Origin: Liolophura sinensis
Taxonomy: Eukaryota > Mollusca > Polyplacophora > Chitonida > Chitonidae
Reading direction: 5' to 3'
Assembly: GCF_032854445.1 (NCBI RefSeq)
Contig: NW_027018164.1
Span: 1-64,000 of the forward strand
Length of the DNA stretch: 64,000 bases
A program made the position numbers and the translations under genes. Shown piece after piece: positions 52,241-63,786 of this stretch. Numbering within the stretch: position 1 is the first letter of the stretch; every line of letters starts with the position of its first letter. Below the pieces are notes generated by a model, which had not been told where the DNA came from, searched no databases, and saw only the letters and a list, made by a program, of their open reading frames with translations.

Positions 52241-52790
52241 CCCTTCGGTAGCCCAGACGACGTCAAATCTTTGGGCCAAGCCCATTTAACTCACCCAGCA
52301 GTTGTCTTTCTTCTAAGTCGAAGACAAACTCAATGTCTTTATCTACATGTAGAAAAACCACACCATTTGTATATAAAAAAAACACAAGGTACATGATAAA
52401 GTCTGCTGTAAAAAGGACAATTGAACATTGACCCACATCAATAAGGTGCCAAAAGATACGCAATTGGGCCAGGCATCTCCAGCTGTTGAAAAATTGCAAA
52501 TTTCCTTGGTTTCCATGGAGTAAGAGCCGTTGCTGGGCACGTGATCTTGACATCAATGATTATTCATTTGTGGCTACAGCCAAAAGTATTGGTCGGAGAG
52601 CAACGCGGTTTGCACCATTCGATTTCTCGTCAAAAAATACGTCGGATTAGCCTCTTACCAGCAGCATTGGAACAGTTTTTCCACTTTTGGATTTTTGCCT
52701 GGTATTTTTTCTAATTGAAATCGGCTACATTAACTATGTACAATCGCGACTGGTCATTACTATATTCAACTTTTCATTATAAGTTATGTG
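52241..52790 (+). repeat. Hybrid monomer, unit 96 (type of unit 100 fused to type of unit 92)
   Basis: The head matches the A69T type (TTTCTTC near 52308, ACATGATAAAG at 52391-52401), as in unit 100. From 52416 (GGAC, CATTG, TACGC, GGTATTTTTTC) it matches unit 92. The switch is confined to about 52399-52416. It is followed by units 97-99, copies of 93-95. The mosaic is seen directly; unequal exchange that added four units is the simplest explanation. Confidence 0.9.
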
Positions 52791-54989
52791 CCCTTCGGTA
52801 GCCCAGACGACGTCAAATCTTTGGGCCAAGCCCATTTAACTCACCCAGCAAATGTCTTACTTCTAAGTCGAAGACAAACTCAATGTCTTTATCTACATGT
52901 AGAAAAACCACACCATTTGTATATAAAAAAACACAAGGTACTTGATACAGTCTGCTGTAAAAAGTACAATTGAACACTGACCCACATCAATAAGGTGCCA
53001 AAAGATGCGCAATTGGGCCAGGCATCTCCAGCTGTTGAAAAATTGCAAATTTCCTTGGTTTCCATGTAGTAAGAGCCTTTGCTGGGCACGTGATCTTGAC
53101 ATCAATGATTATTCATTTGTGGCTACAGCCAAAAGTATTGGTCGGAGAGCAACGCGGTTTGCACCATTCGATTTCTCGTCAAAAAATACGTCGGATTAGC
53201 CTCTTACCAGCAGCATTGGAACAGTTTTTCCACTTTTGGATTTTTGCCTGGTATTTTTTCTAATTGAAATCGGCTACATTAACTATGTACAATCGCGACT
53301 GGTCATTACTATATTCAACTTTTCATTATAAGTTATGTGCCCTTCGGTAGCCCAGACGACGTCAAATCTTTGGGCCAAGCCCATTTAACTCACCCAGCAA
53401 TCGTCTTACTTCTAAGTCGAAGACAAACTCAATGTCTTTATCTACATGTAGAAAAACCAGACCATTTGTATATAAAAAAAACACAAGGTACTTGATACAG
53501 TCCGCTGTAAAAAGTACAATTGAACATTGACCCACATCAATAAGGTGCCAAAAGATACGCAATTGGGCCAGGCATCTCCAGCTGTTGAAAAATTGCAAAT
53601 TTCCTTGGTTTCCATGGAGTAAGAGCCGTTGCTGGGCACGTGATCTTGACATCAATGATTATTCATTTGTGGCTACAGCCAAAAGTATTGGTCGGAGAGC
53701 AACGCGGTTTGCACCATTCGATTTCTCGTCAAAAAATACGTCGGATTAGCCTCTTACCAGCAGCATTGGAACAGTTTTTCCACTTTTGGATTTTTGCCTG
53801 GTATTTTTTCTAATTGAAATCGGCTACATTAACTATGTACAATCGCGACTGGTCATTACTATATTCAACTTTTCATTATAAGTTATGTGCCCTTCGGTAG
53901 CCCAGACGACGTCAAATCTTTGGGCCAAGCCCATTTAACTCACCCAGCAGTTGTCTTACTTCTAAGTCGAAGACAAACTCAATGTCTTTATCTACATGTA
54001 GAAAAACCACACCATTTGTATATAAAAAAAACACAAGGTACTTGATACAGTCCGCTGTAAAAAGTACAATTGAACACTGACCCACATCAATAAGGTGCCA
54101 AAAGATGCGCAATTGGGCCAGGCATCTCCAGCTGTTGAAAAATTGCAAATTTCCTTGGTTTCCATGGAGTAAGAGCCGTTGCTGGGCACGTGATCTTGAC
54201 ATCAATGATTATTCATTTGTGGCTACAGCCAAAAGTATTGGTCGGAGAGCAACGCGGTTTGCACCATTGGATTTCTCGTCAAAAAATACGTCGGATTAGC
54301 CTCTTACCAGCAGCAATGGAACAGTTTTTCCACTTTTGGATTTTTGCCTGGTCTTTTTGCGAATTGAAATCGGCTAGATTAACTATGTACAATCGCGACT
54401 GGTCATTACTATATTCAACTTTTCATTATAAGTTATGTGCCCTTCGGTAGCCCAGACGACGTCAAATCTTTGGGCCAAGCCCATTTAACTCACCCAGCAG
54501 TTGTCTTTCTTCTAAGTCGAAGACAAACTCAATGTCTTTATCTACATGTAGAAAAACCACACCATTTGTATATAAAAAAAACACAAGGTACATGATAAAG
54601 TCTGCTGTAAAAAGTACAATTGAACACTGACCCACATCAATAAGGTGCCAAAAGATGCGCAATTGGGCCAGGCATCTCCAGCTGTTGAAAAATTGCAAAT
54701 TTCCTTGGTTTCCATGGAGTAAGAGCCGTTGCTGGGCACGTGATCTTGACATCAATGATTATTCATTTGTGGCTACAGCCAAAAGTATTGGTCGGAGAGC
54801 AACGCGGTTTGCACCATTCGATTTCTCGTCAAAACATACGTCGGATTAGCCTCTTACCAGCAGCATTGGAACAGTTTTTCCACTTTTGGATTTTTGCCTG
54901 GTATTTTTTCCAATTGAAATCGGCTACATTAACTATGTACAATCGCGACTGGTCATTACTATATTCAACTTTTCATTATAAGTTATGTG
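52791..54989 (+). repeat. Units 97-100, inserted 4-unit duplicate of 93-95 plus the following A69T unit
   Basis: Unit 97 matches 93 (A7, G278T, G289T), unit 98 matches 94 (ATC at 61, GTAC with CATTG and TACGC) and unit 99 matches 95, including the rare CGGCTAGATT near 54374. Unit 100 is the A69T/CCAATTG type and corresponds to unit 65; it has a private CAAAACATACG near 54835. Unit 98 also has ACCAGACC at 53460, otherwise a mark of units 51, 61 and 92, and unit 99 has C380G. Confidence 0.9.
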
Positions 54990-56639
54990 CCCTTCGGTAG
55001 CCCAGACGACGTCAAATCTTTGGGCCAAGCCCATTTAACTCACCCAGCAAATGTCTTACTTCTAAGTCGAAGACAAACTCAATGTCTTTATCTACATGTA
55101 GAAAAACCACACCATTTGTATATAAAAAAAACACAAGGTACTTGATACAGTCCGCTGTAAAACGGACAATTGAACATTGACCCACATCAATAAGGTGCCA
55201 AAAGATACGCAATTGGGCCAGGCATCTCCAGCTGTTGAAAAATTGCAAATTTCCTTGGTTTCCATGGAGTAAGAGCCGTTGCTGGGCACGTGATCTTGAC
55301 ATCAATGATTATTCATTTGTGGCTACAGCCAAAAGTATTGGTCGGAGAGCAACGCGGTTTGCACCATTGGATTTCTCGTCAAAAAATACGTCGGATTAGC
55401 CTCTTACCAGCAGCATTGGAACAGTTTTTCCACTTTTGGATTTTTGCCTGGTATTTTTTCTAATTGAAATCGGCTACATTAACTATGTACAATCGCGACT
55501 GGTCATTACTATATTCAACTTTTCATTATAAGTTATGTGCCCTTCGGTAGCCCAGACGACGTCAAATCTTTGGGCCAAGCCCATTTAACTCACCCAGCAA
55601 ATGTCTTACTTCTAAGTCGAAGACAAACTCAATGTCTTTATCTACATGTAGAAAAACCACACCATTTGTATATAAAAAAAACACAAGGTACTTGATACAG
55701 TCCGCTGTAAAAAGTACAATTGAACACTGACCCACATCAATAAGGTGCCAAAAGATGCGCAATTGGGCCAGGCATCTCCAGCTGTTGAAAAATTGCAAAT
55801 TTCCTTGGTTTCCATGGAGTAAGAGCCGTTGCTGGGCACGTGATCTTGACATCAATGATTATTCATTTGTGGCTACAGCCAAAAGTATTGGTCGGAGAGC
55901 AACGCGGTTTGCACCATTCGATTTCTCGTCAAAAAATACGTCGGATTAGCCTCTTACCAGCAGCATTGGAACAGTTTTTCCACTTTTGGATTTTTGCCTG
56001 GTCTTTTTGCGAATTTAAATCGGCTACATTAACTATGTACAATCGCGACTGGTCATTACTATATTCAACTTTTCATTATAAGTTATGTGCCCTTCGGTAG
56101 CCCAGACGACGTCAAATCTTTGGGCCAAGCCCATTTAACTCACCCAGCAGTTGTCTTACTTCTAAGTCGAAGACAAACTCAATGTCTTTATCTACATGTA
56201 GAAAAACCACACCATTTGTATATAAAAAATACACAAGGTACATGATAAAGTCTGCTGTAAAAATTACAATTGAACACTGACCCACATCAATAAGGTGCCA
56301 AAAGATGCGCAATTGGGCCAGGCATCTCCAGCTGTTGAAAAATTGCAAATTTCCTTGGTTTCCATGGAGTAAGAGCCGTTGCTGGGCACGTGATCTTGAC
56401 ATCAATGATTATTCATTTGTGGCTACAGCCAAAAGTATTGGTCGGAGAGCAACGTGGTTTGCACCATTCGATTTCTCGTCAAAAAATACGTCGGATTAGC
56501 CTCTTACCAGCAGCATTGGAACAGTTTTTCCACTTTTGGATTTTTGCCTGGTATTTTTTCTAATTGAAATCGGCTACATTAACTATGTACAATCGCGACT
56601 GGTCATTACTATATTCAACTTTTCATTATAAGTTATGTG
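54990..56639 (+). repeat. Units 101-103, distant repeat of units 66-68
   Basis: Unit 101 shares AAACGGAC and C380G with unit 66, unit 102 shares GCGAATTTAAA with unit 67, and unit 103 shares AAAAAATACAC, AAAATTAC and C366T with unit 68, at a shift of 19,249 bp. The match ends at the start of unit 104: unit 69 is an A13 monomer whereas unit 104 has A8. Confidence 0.9.
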
Positions 56640-58289
56640 CCCTTCGGTAGCCCAGACGACGTCAAATCTTTGGGCCAAGCCCATTTAACTCACCCAGCAA
56701 ATGTCTTACTTCTAAGTCGAAGACAAACTCAATGTCTTTATCTACATGTAGAAAAACCACACCATTTGTATATAAAAAAAACACAAGATACTTGATACAG
56801 TCCACTGAAAAAAGTACAATTTAACACTGACCCACATCAATAAGGTGCCAAAAGATGCGCAATTGGGCCAGACATCCCCAGCTGTTGAAAAATTGCAAAT
56901 TTCCTTGGTTTCCATGGAGTAAGAGCCGTTGCTGGGCACGTGATCTTGATATCAATGATTATTCATTTGTGGCTACAGCCAAAAGTATTGGTCGGAGAGC
57001 AACGCGGTTTGCACCATTCGATTTCTCGTCAAAAAATACGTCGGATTAGCCTCTTACCAGCAGCATTGGAACAGTTTTTCCACTTTTGGATTTTTGCCTG
57101 GTATTTTTTCTAATTGAAATCGGCTACATTAACTATGTACAATCGCGACTGGTCATTACTATATTCAACTTTTCATTATAAGTTATGTGCCCTTCGGTAG
57201 CCCAGACGACGTCAAATCTTTGGGCCAAGCCCATTTAACTCACCCAGCAAATGTCTTACTTCTAAGTCCAAGACAAACTCAATGTCTTTATCTACATGTA
57301 GAAAAACCACACCATTTGTATATAAAAAAAACACAAGGTACATGATACAGTCTGCTGTAAAAAGTACAATTGAACACTGACCCACATCAATAAGGTGCCA
57401 AAAGATGCGCAATTGGGCCAGGCATCTCCAGCTGTTGAAAAATTGCAAATTTCCTTGGTTTCCATGGAGTAAGAGCCTTTGCTGGGCACGTGATCTTGAC
57501 ATCAATGATTATTCATTTGTGGCTACAGCCAAAAGTATTGGTCGGAGAGCAACGCGGTTTACACCATTGGATTTCTCGTCAAAAAATACGTCGGATTAGC
57601 CTCTTACCAGCAGCATTGGAACAGTTTTTCCACTTTTGGATTTTTGCCTGGTCTTTTTGCTAATTGAAATCGGCTACATTAACTATGTACAATCGCGACT
57701 GGTCATTACTATATTCAACTTTTCATTATAAGTTATGTGCCCTTCGGTAGCCCAGACGACGTCAAATCTTTGGGCCAAGCCCATTTAACTCACCCAGCAA
57801 ATGTCTTACTTCGAAGTCGAAGACAAACTCAATGTCTTTATCTACATGTAGAAAAACCACACCATTTGTATATAAAAAAAACACAAGGTACTTGATACAG
57901 TCCGCTGTAAAAAGGACAATTGAACATTGACCCACATCAATAAGGTGCCAAAAGATACGCAATTGGGCCAGGCATCTCCAGCTGTTGAAAAATTGCAAAT
58001 TTCCTTGGTTTCCATGGAGTAAGAGCCGTTGCTGGGCACGTGATCTTGACATCAATGATTATTCATTTGTGGCTACAGCCAAAAGTATTGGTCGGAGAGC
58101 AACGCGGTTTGCACCATTCGATTTCTCGTCAAAAAATACGTCGGATTAGCCTCTTACCAGCAGCATTGGAACAGTTTTTCCACTTTTGGATTTTTGCCTG
58201 GTATTTTTTCTAATTGAAATCGGCTACATTAACTATGTACAATCGCGACTGGTCATTACTATATTCAACTTTTCATTATAAGTTATGTG
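56640..58289 (+). repeat. Units 104-106
   Basis: Unit 104 has CAATTTAAC like the A-tract monomers but keeps A8 and C288, with private CACAAGATAC, CCACTGAAAAAAG and CAGACATCCCC; it may be a relative of the A-tract type before tract expansion. Unit 105 matches the front of unit 88 (AGCCTTTGC, TTTACACC, C380G) and has AGTCCAAG near 57265. Unit 106 is a GGAC/CATTG/TACGC unit with private CTTCGAAGTCG near 57809. Confidence 0.82.
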
Positions 58290-59937
58290 CCCTTCGGTAG
58301 CCCAGACGACGTCAAATCTTTGGGCCAAGCCCATTTAACTCACCCAGCAAATGTCTTACTTCTAAGTCGAAGACAAACTCAATGTCTTTATCTACATGTA
58401 GAAAAACCACACCATTTGTATATAAAAAAAACACAAGGTACTTGATACAGTCCGCTGTAAAAAGTACAATTGAACACTGACCCACATCAATAAGGTGCCA
58501 AAAGATGCGCAATTGGGCCAGGCATCTCCAGCTGTTGAAAAATTGCAAATTTCCTTGGTTTCCATGGAGTAAGAGCCGTTGCTGGGCACGTGATCTTGAC
58601 ATCAATGATTATTCATTTGTGGCTACAGCCAAAAGTATTGGTCGGAGAGCAACGCGGTTTGCACCATTCGATTTCTCGTCAAAAAATACGTCGGATTAGC
58701 CTCTTACCAGCAGAATTGGAACAGTTTTTCTACTTTTGGATTTTTGCCTGGTCTTTTTGCGAATTGAAAGCGGCTACATTAACTATGTACAATCGCGACT
58801 GGTCATTACTATATTCAACTTTTCATTATAAGTTATGTGCCCTTCGGTAGCCCAGACGACGTCAAATCTTTGGGCCAAGCCCATTTAACTCACCCAGCAG
58901 TTGTCTTACTTCTAAGTCGAAGACAAACTCAATGTCTTTATCTACATGTAGAAAAACCACACCATTTGTATATAAAAAAAACACAAGGTACTTGATACAG
59001 TCCGCTGTAAAAAGTACAATTGAACACTGACCCACATCAATAAGGTGCCAAAAGATGCGCAATTGGGCCAGGCATCTCCAGCTGTTGAAAAATTGCAAAT
59101 TTCCTTGGTTTCCATGGAGTAAGAGCCGTTGCTGGGCACGTGATCTTGACATCAATGATTATTCATTTGTGGCTACAGCCAAAAGTATTGGTCGGACAGC
59201 AACGTGGTTTGCACCATTCGATTTCTCGTCAAAAAATACGTCGGATTAGCCTCTTACCAGCAGAATTGGAACAGTTTTTCCACTTTTGGATTTTTGGCTG
59301 GTATTTTTTCTAATTGAAATCGGCTACATTAACTATGTACAATCGCGACTGGTCATTACTATATTCAACTTTTCATTATAAGTTATGTGCCCTTCGGTAG
59401 CCCAGACGACGTCAAATCTTTGGGCCAAGCCCATTTAACTCACCCAGCAAATGTCTTACTTCTAAGTCGAAGACAAACTCAATGTCTTTATCTACATGTA
59501 GAAAAACCACACCATTTGTATATAAAAAAAAAAAAGTACTTGATACAGTCCGCTGTAAAAAGTACAATTTAACACTGACTCACATCAATAAGGTGCCAAA
59601 AGATGCGCAATTGGGCCAGGCATCTCCAGGTGTTGAAAAATTGCAAATTTCCTTGGTTTCCATGGAGTAAGAGCAGTTGCTGGGCACGTGATCTTGACAT
59701 CAATGATTATTCATTTGTGGCTACAGCCAAAAGTATTGGTCGGAGAGCAACGCGGTTTGCACCATTCGATTTCTCGTCAAAAAATACGTCGGATTAGCCT
59801 CTTACCAGCAGCATTGGAACAGTTTTTCCACTTTTGGATTTTTGCCTGGTCTTTTTGCTAATTGAAATCGGCTACATTAACTATGTACAATCGCGACTGG
59901 TCATTACTATATTCAACTTTTCATTATAAGTTATGTG
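58290..59937 (+). repeat. 3-unit group D, copy 1 (units 107-109)
   Basis: Unit 107 (C425A, C442T, GCGAATTG, private GAAAGCGGC near 58766), unit 108 (GTT, GGACAGCAACGTGG, C425A, TTTTTGGCTGG), unit 109 (A12 tract, CCAGGTG, AGCAGTTG, private ACTGACTCAC near 59574). The same order recurs seven units later as units 114-116 (62138-63786). The 108-109 pair also resembles 111-112 and 70-71. Confidence 0.85.
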
Positions 59938-61037
59938 CCCTTCGGTAGCCCAGACGACGTCAAATCTTTGGGCCAAGCCCATTTAACTCACCCAGCAAAT
60001 GTCTTACTTCTAAGTCGAAGACAATCTCAATGTCTTTATCTACATGTAGAAAAACCACACCATTTGTATATAAAAAAAACACAAGGTACTTGATACCGTC
60101 CGCTGTAAAAAGTACAATTGAACACTGACCCACATCAATAAGGTGCCAAAAGATGCGCAATTGGGCCAGGCATCTCCAGCTGTTGAAAAATTGCAAATTT
60201 CCTTGGTTTCCATGGAGTAAGAGCCGTTGCTGGGCACGCAATCTTGACATCAATGATTATTCATTTGTGGCTACAGCCAAAAGTATTGGTCGGAGAGCAA
60301 CGCGGTTTGCACCATTCGATTTCTCGTCAAAAAATACGTCGGATTAGCCTCTTACCAGCAGCATTGGAACAGTTTTTCCACTTTTGGATTTTTGCCTGGT
60401 CTTTTTGCTAATTGAAATCGGCTACATTAACTATGTACAATCGCGACTGGTCATTACTATATTCAACTTTTCATTATAAGTTATGTGCCCTTCGGTAGCC
60501 CAGACGACGTCAAATCTTTGGGCCAAGCCCATTTAACTCACCCAGCAAATGTCTTACTTCTAAGTCGAAGACAAACTCAATGTCTTTATCTACATGTAGA
60601 AAAACCACACCATTTGTATATAAAAAAAACACAAGGTACTTGATACAGTCCGCTGTAAAAAGTACAATTGAACACTGACCCACATCAATAAGGTGCCAAA
60701 AGATGCGCAATTGGGCCAGGCATCTCCAGCTGTTGAAAAATTGCAAATTTCCTTGGTTTCCATGGAGTAAGAGCCGTTGCTGGGCACGTGATCTTGACAT
60801 CAATGATTATTCATTTGTGGCTACAGCCAAAAGTATTGGTCGGACAGCAACGTGGTTTGCACCATTCGATTTCTCGTCAAAAAATACGTCGGATTAGCCT
60901 CTTACCAGCAGAATTGGAACAGGTTTTCCACTTTTGGATTTTTGCCTGGTATTTTTTCTAATTGAAATCGGCTACATTAACTATGTACAATCGCGACTGG
61001 TCATTACTATATTCAACTTTTCATTATAAGTTATGTG
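59938..61037 (+). repeat. Units 110-111
   Basis: Unit 110 is a common-type unit with private ACAATCTC near 60022, GATACCGTC near 60095 and CACGCAATC near 60236. Unit 111 has GGACAGCAACGTGG and C425A like units 70 and 108, with private CAGGTTTTCC near 60920, and precedes the A14 unit 112. Confidence 0.82.
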
Positions 61038-63786
61038 GCCTTCGGTAGCCCAGACGACGTCAAATCTTTGGGCCAAGCCCATTTAACTCACCCAGCAAAT
61101 GTCTTACTTCTAAGTCGAAGACAAACTCAATGTCTTTATCTACATGTAGAAAAACCACACCATTTGTATATAAAAAAAAAAAAAAGTACTTGATACAGTC
61201 CGCTGTAAAAAGTACAATTTAACACTGACCCACATCAATAAGGTGCCAAAAGATACGCAATTGGGCCAGGCATCTCCAGGTGTTGAAAAATTGCAAATTT
61301 CCTTGGTTTCCATGGAGTAAGAGCAGTTGCTGGGCACGTGATCTTGACATCAATGATTATTCATTTGTGGCTACAGCCAAAAGTATTGGTCGGAGAGCAA
61401 CGCGGTTTGCACCATTCGATTTCTCGTCAAAAAATACGTCGGATTAGCCTCTTACCAGCAGCATTGGAACAGTTTTTCCACTTTTGGATTTTTGCCTGGT
61501 CTTTTTGCTAATTGAAATCGGCTACATTAACTATGTACAATCGCGACTGGTCATTACTATATTCAACTTTTCATTATAAGTTATGTGCCCTTCGGTAGCC
61601 CAGACGACGTCAAATCTTTGGGCAAAGCCCATTTAACTCACCCAGCAAATGTCTTACTTCTAAGTCGAAGACAAACTCAATGTCTTTATCTACATGTAGA
61701 AAAACCACACCATTTGTATATAAAAAAAACACAAGGTACTTGATACAGTCCGCTGTAAAAAGGACAATTGAACATTGACCCACATCAATAAGGTGCCAAA
61801 AGATACGCAATTGGGCCATTCATCTCCAGCTGTTGAAAAATTGCAAATTTCCTTGGTTTCCATGGAGTAAGAGCCGTTGCTGGGCACGTGATCTTGACAT
61901 CAATGATTATTCATTTGTGGCTACAGCCAAAAGTATTGGTCGGAGAGCAACGCGGTTTGCACCATTCGATTTCTCGTCAAAAAATACGTCGGATTAGCCT
62001 CTTACCAGCAGCATTGGAACAGTTTTTCCACTTTTGGATTTTTGCCTGGTATTTTTTCTAATTGAAATCGGCTACATTAACTATGTACAATCGCGACTGG
62101 TCATTACTATATTCAACTTTTCATTATAAGTTATGTGCCCTTCGGTAGCCCAGACGACGTCAAATCTTTGGGCCAAGCCCATTTAACTCACCCAGCAAAT
62201 GTCTTACTTCTAAGTCGAAGACAAACTCAATGTCTTTATCTACATGTAGAAAAACCACACCATTTGTATATAAAAAAAACACAAGGTACTTGATACAGTC
62301 CGCTGTAAAAAGTACAATTGAACACTGACCCACATCAATAAGGTGCCAAAAGATGCGCAATTGGGCGAGGCATCTCCAGCTGTTGAAAAATTGCAAATTT
62401 CCTTGGTTTCCATGGAGTAAGAGCCGTTGCTGGGCACGTGATCTTGACATCAATGATTATTCATTTGTGGCTACAGCCAAAAGTATTGGTCGGAGAGCAA
62501 CGCGGTTTGCACCATTCGATTTCTCGTCAAAAAATACGTCGGATTAGCCTCTTACCAGCAGCATTGGAACAGTTTTTCCACTTTTGGATTTTTGCCTGGT
62601 CTTTTTGCGAATTGAAATCGGCTACATTAACTATGTACAATCGCGACTGGTCATTACTATATTCAACTTTTCATTATAAGTTATGTGCCCTTCGGTAGCC
62701 CAGACGACGTCAAATCTTTGGGCCAAGCCCATTTAACTCACCCAGCAGTTGTCTTACTTCTAAGTCGAAGACAAACTCAATGTCTTTATCTACATGTAGA
62801 AAAACCACACCATTTGTATATAAAAAAAACACAAGGTACTTGATACAGTCCGCTGTAAAAAGTACAATTGAACACTGACCCACATCAATAAGGTGCCAAA
62901 AGATGCGCAATTGGGCCAGGCATCTCCAGCTGTTGAAAAATTGCAAATTTCCTTGGTTTCCATGGAGTAAGAGCCGTTGCTGGGCACGTGATCTTGACAT
63001 CAATGATTATTCATTTGTGGCTACAGCCAAAAGTATTGGTCGGAGAGCAACGTGGTTTGCACCATTCGATTTCTCGTCAAAAAATACGTCGGATTAGCCT
63101 CTTACCAGCAGAATTGGAACAGTTTTTCCACTTTTGGATTTTTGCCTGGTATTTTTTCTAATTGAAATCGGCTACATTAACTATGTACAATCGCGACTGG
63201 TCATTACTATATTCAACTTTTCATTATAAGTTATGTGCCCTTCGGTAGCCCAGACGACGTCAAATCTTTGGGCCAAGCCCATTTAACTCACCCAGCAAAT
63301 GTCTTACTTCTAAGTCGAAGACAAACTCAATGTCTTTATCTACATGTAGAAAAACCACACCATTTGTATATAAAAAAAAAAAAAGTACTTGATACAGTCC
63401 GCTGTAAAAAGTACAATTTAACACTGACCCACATCAATAAGGTGCCAAAAGATGCGCAATTGGGCCAGGCATCTCCAGGTGTTGAAAAATTGCAAATTTC
63501 CTTGGTTTCCATGGAGTAAGATCAGTTGCTGGGCACGTGATCTTGACATCAATGATTATTCATTTGTGGCTACAGCCAAAAGTATTGGTCGGAGAGCAAC
63601 GCGGTTTGCACCATTCGATTTCTCGTCAAAAAATACGTCGGATTAGCCTCTTACCAGCAGCATTGGAACAGTTTTTCCACTTTTGGATTTTTGCCAGGTC
63701 TTTTTGCTAATTGAAATCGGCTACATTAACTATGTACAATCGCGACTGGTCATTACTATATTCAACTTTTCATTATAAGTTATGTG
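61038..63786 (+). repeat. Units 112-116, repeat of units 83-86 followed by an A-tract unit
   Basis: Unit 112 (A14, TACGC; its first base is G instead of C), unit 113 (GGGCAAAG, GGCCATTCATC), unit 114 (GCGAATTG, private GGGCGAGG near 62365) and unit 115 (GTT, C366T, C425A) correspond to units 83-86 at a shift of about 15.9 kb. Unit 116 (A13, private GATCAGTTG near 63520 and TGCCAGG near 63694) completes the 107-109 type order. Confidence 0.87.
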
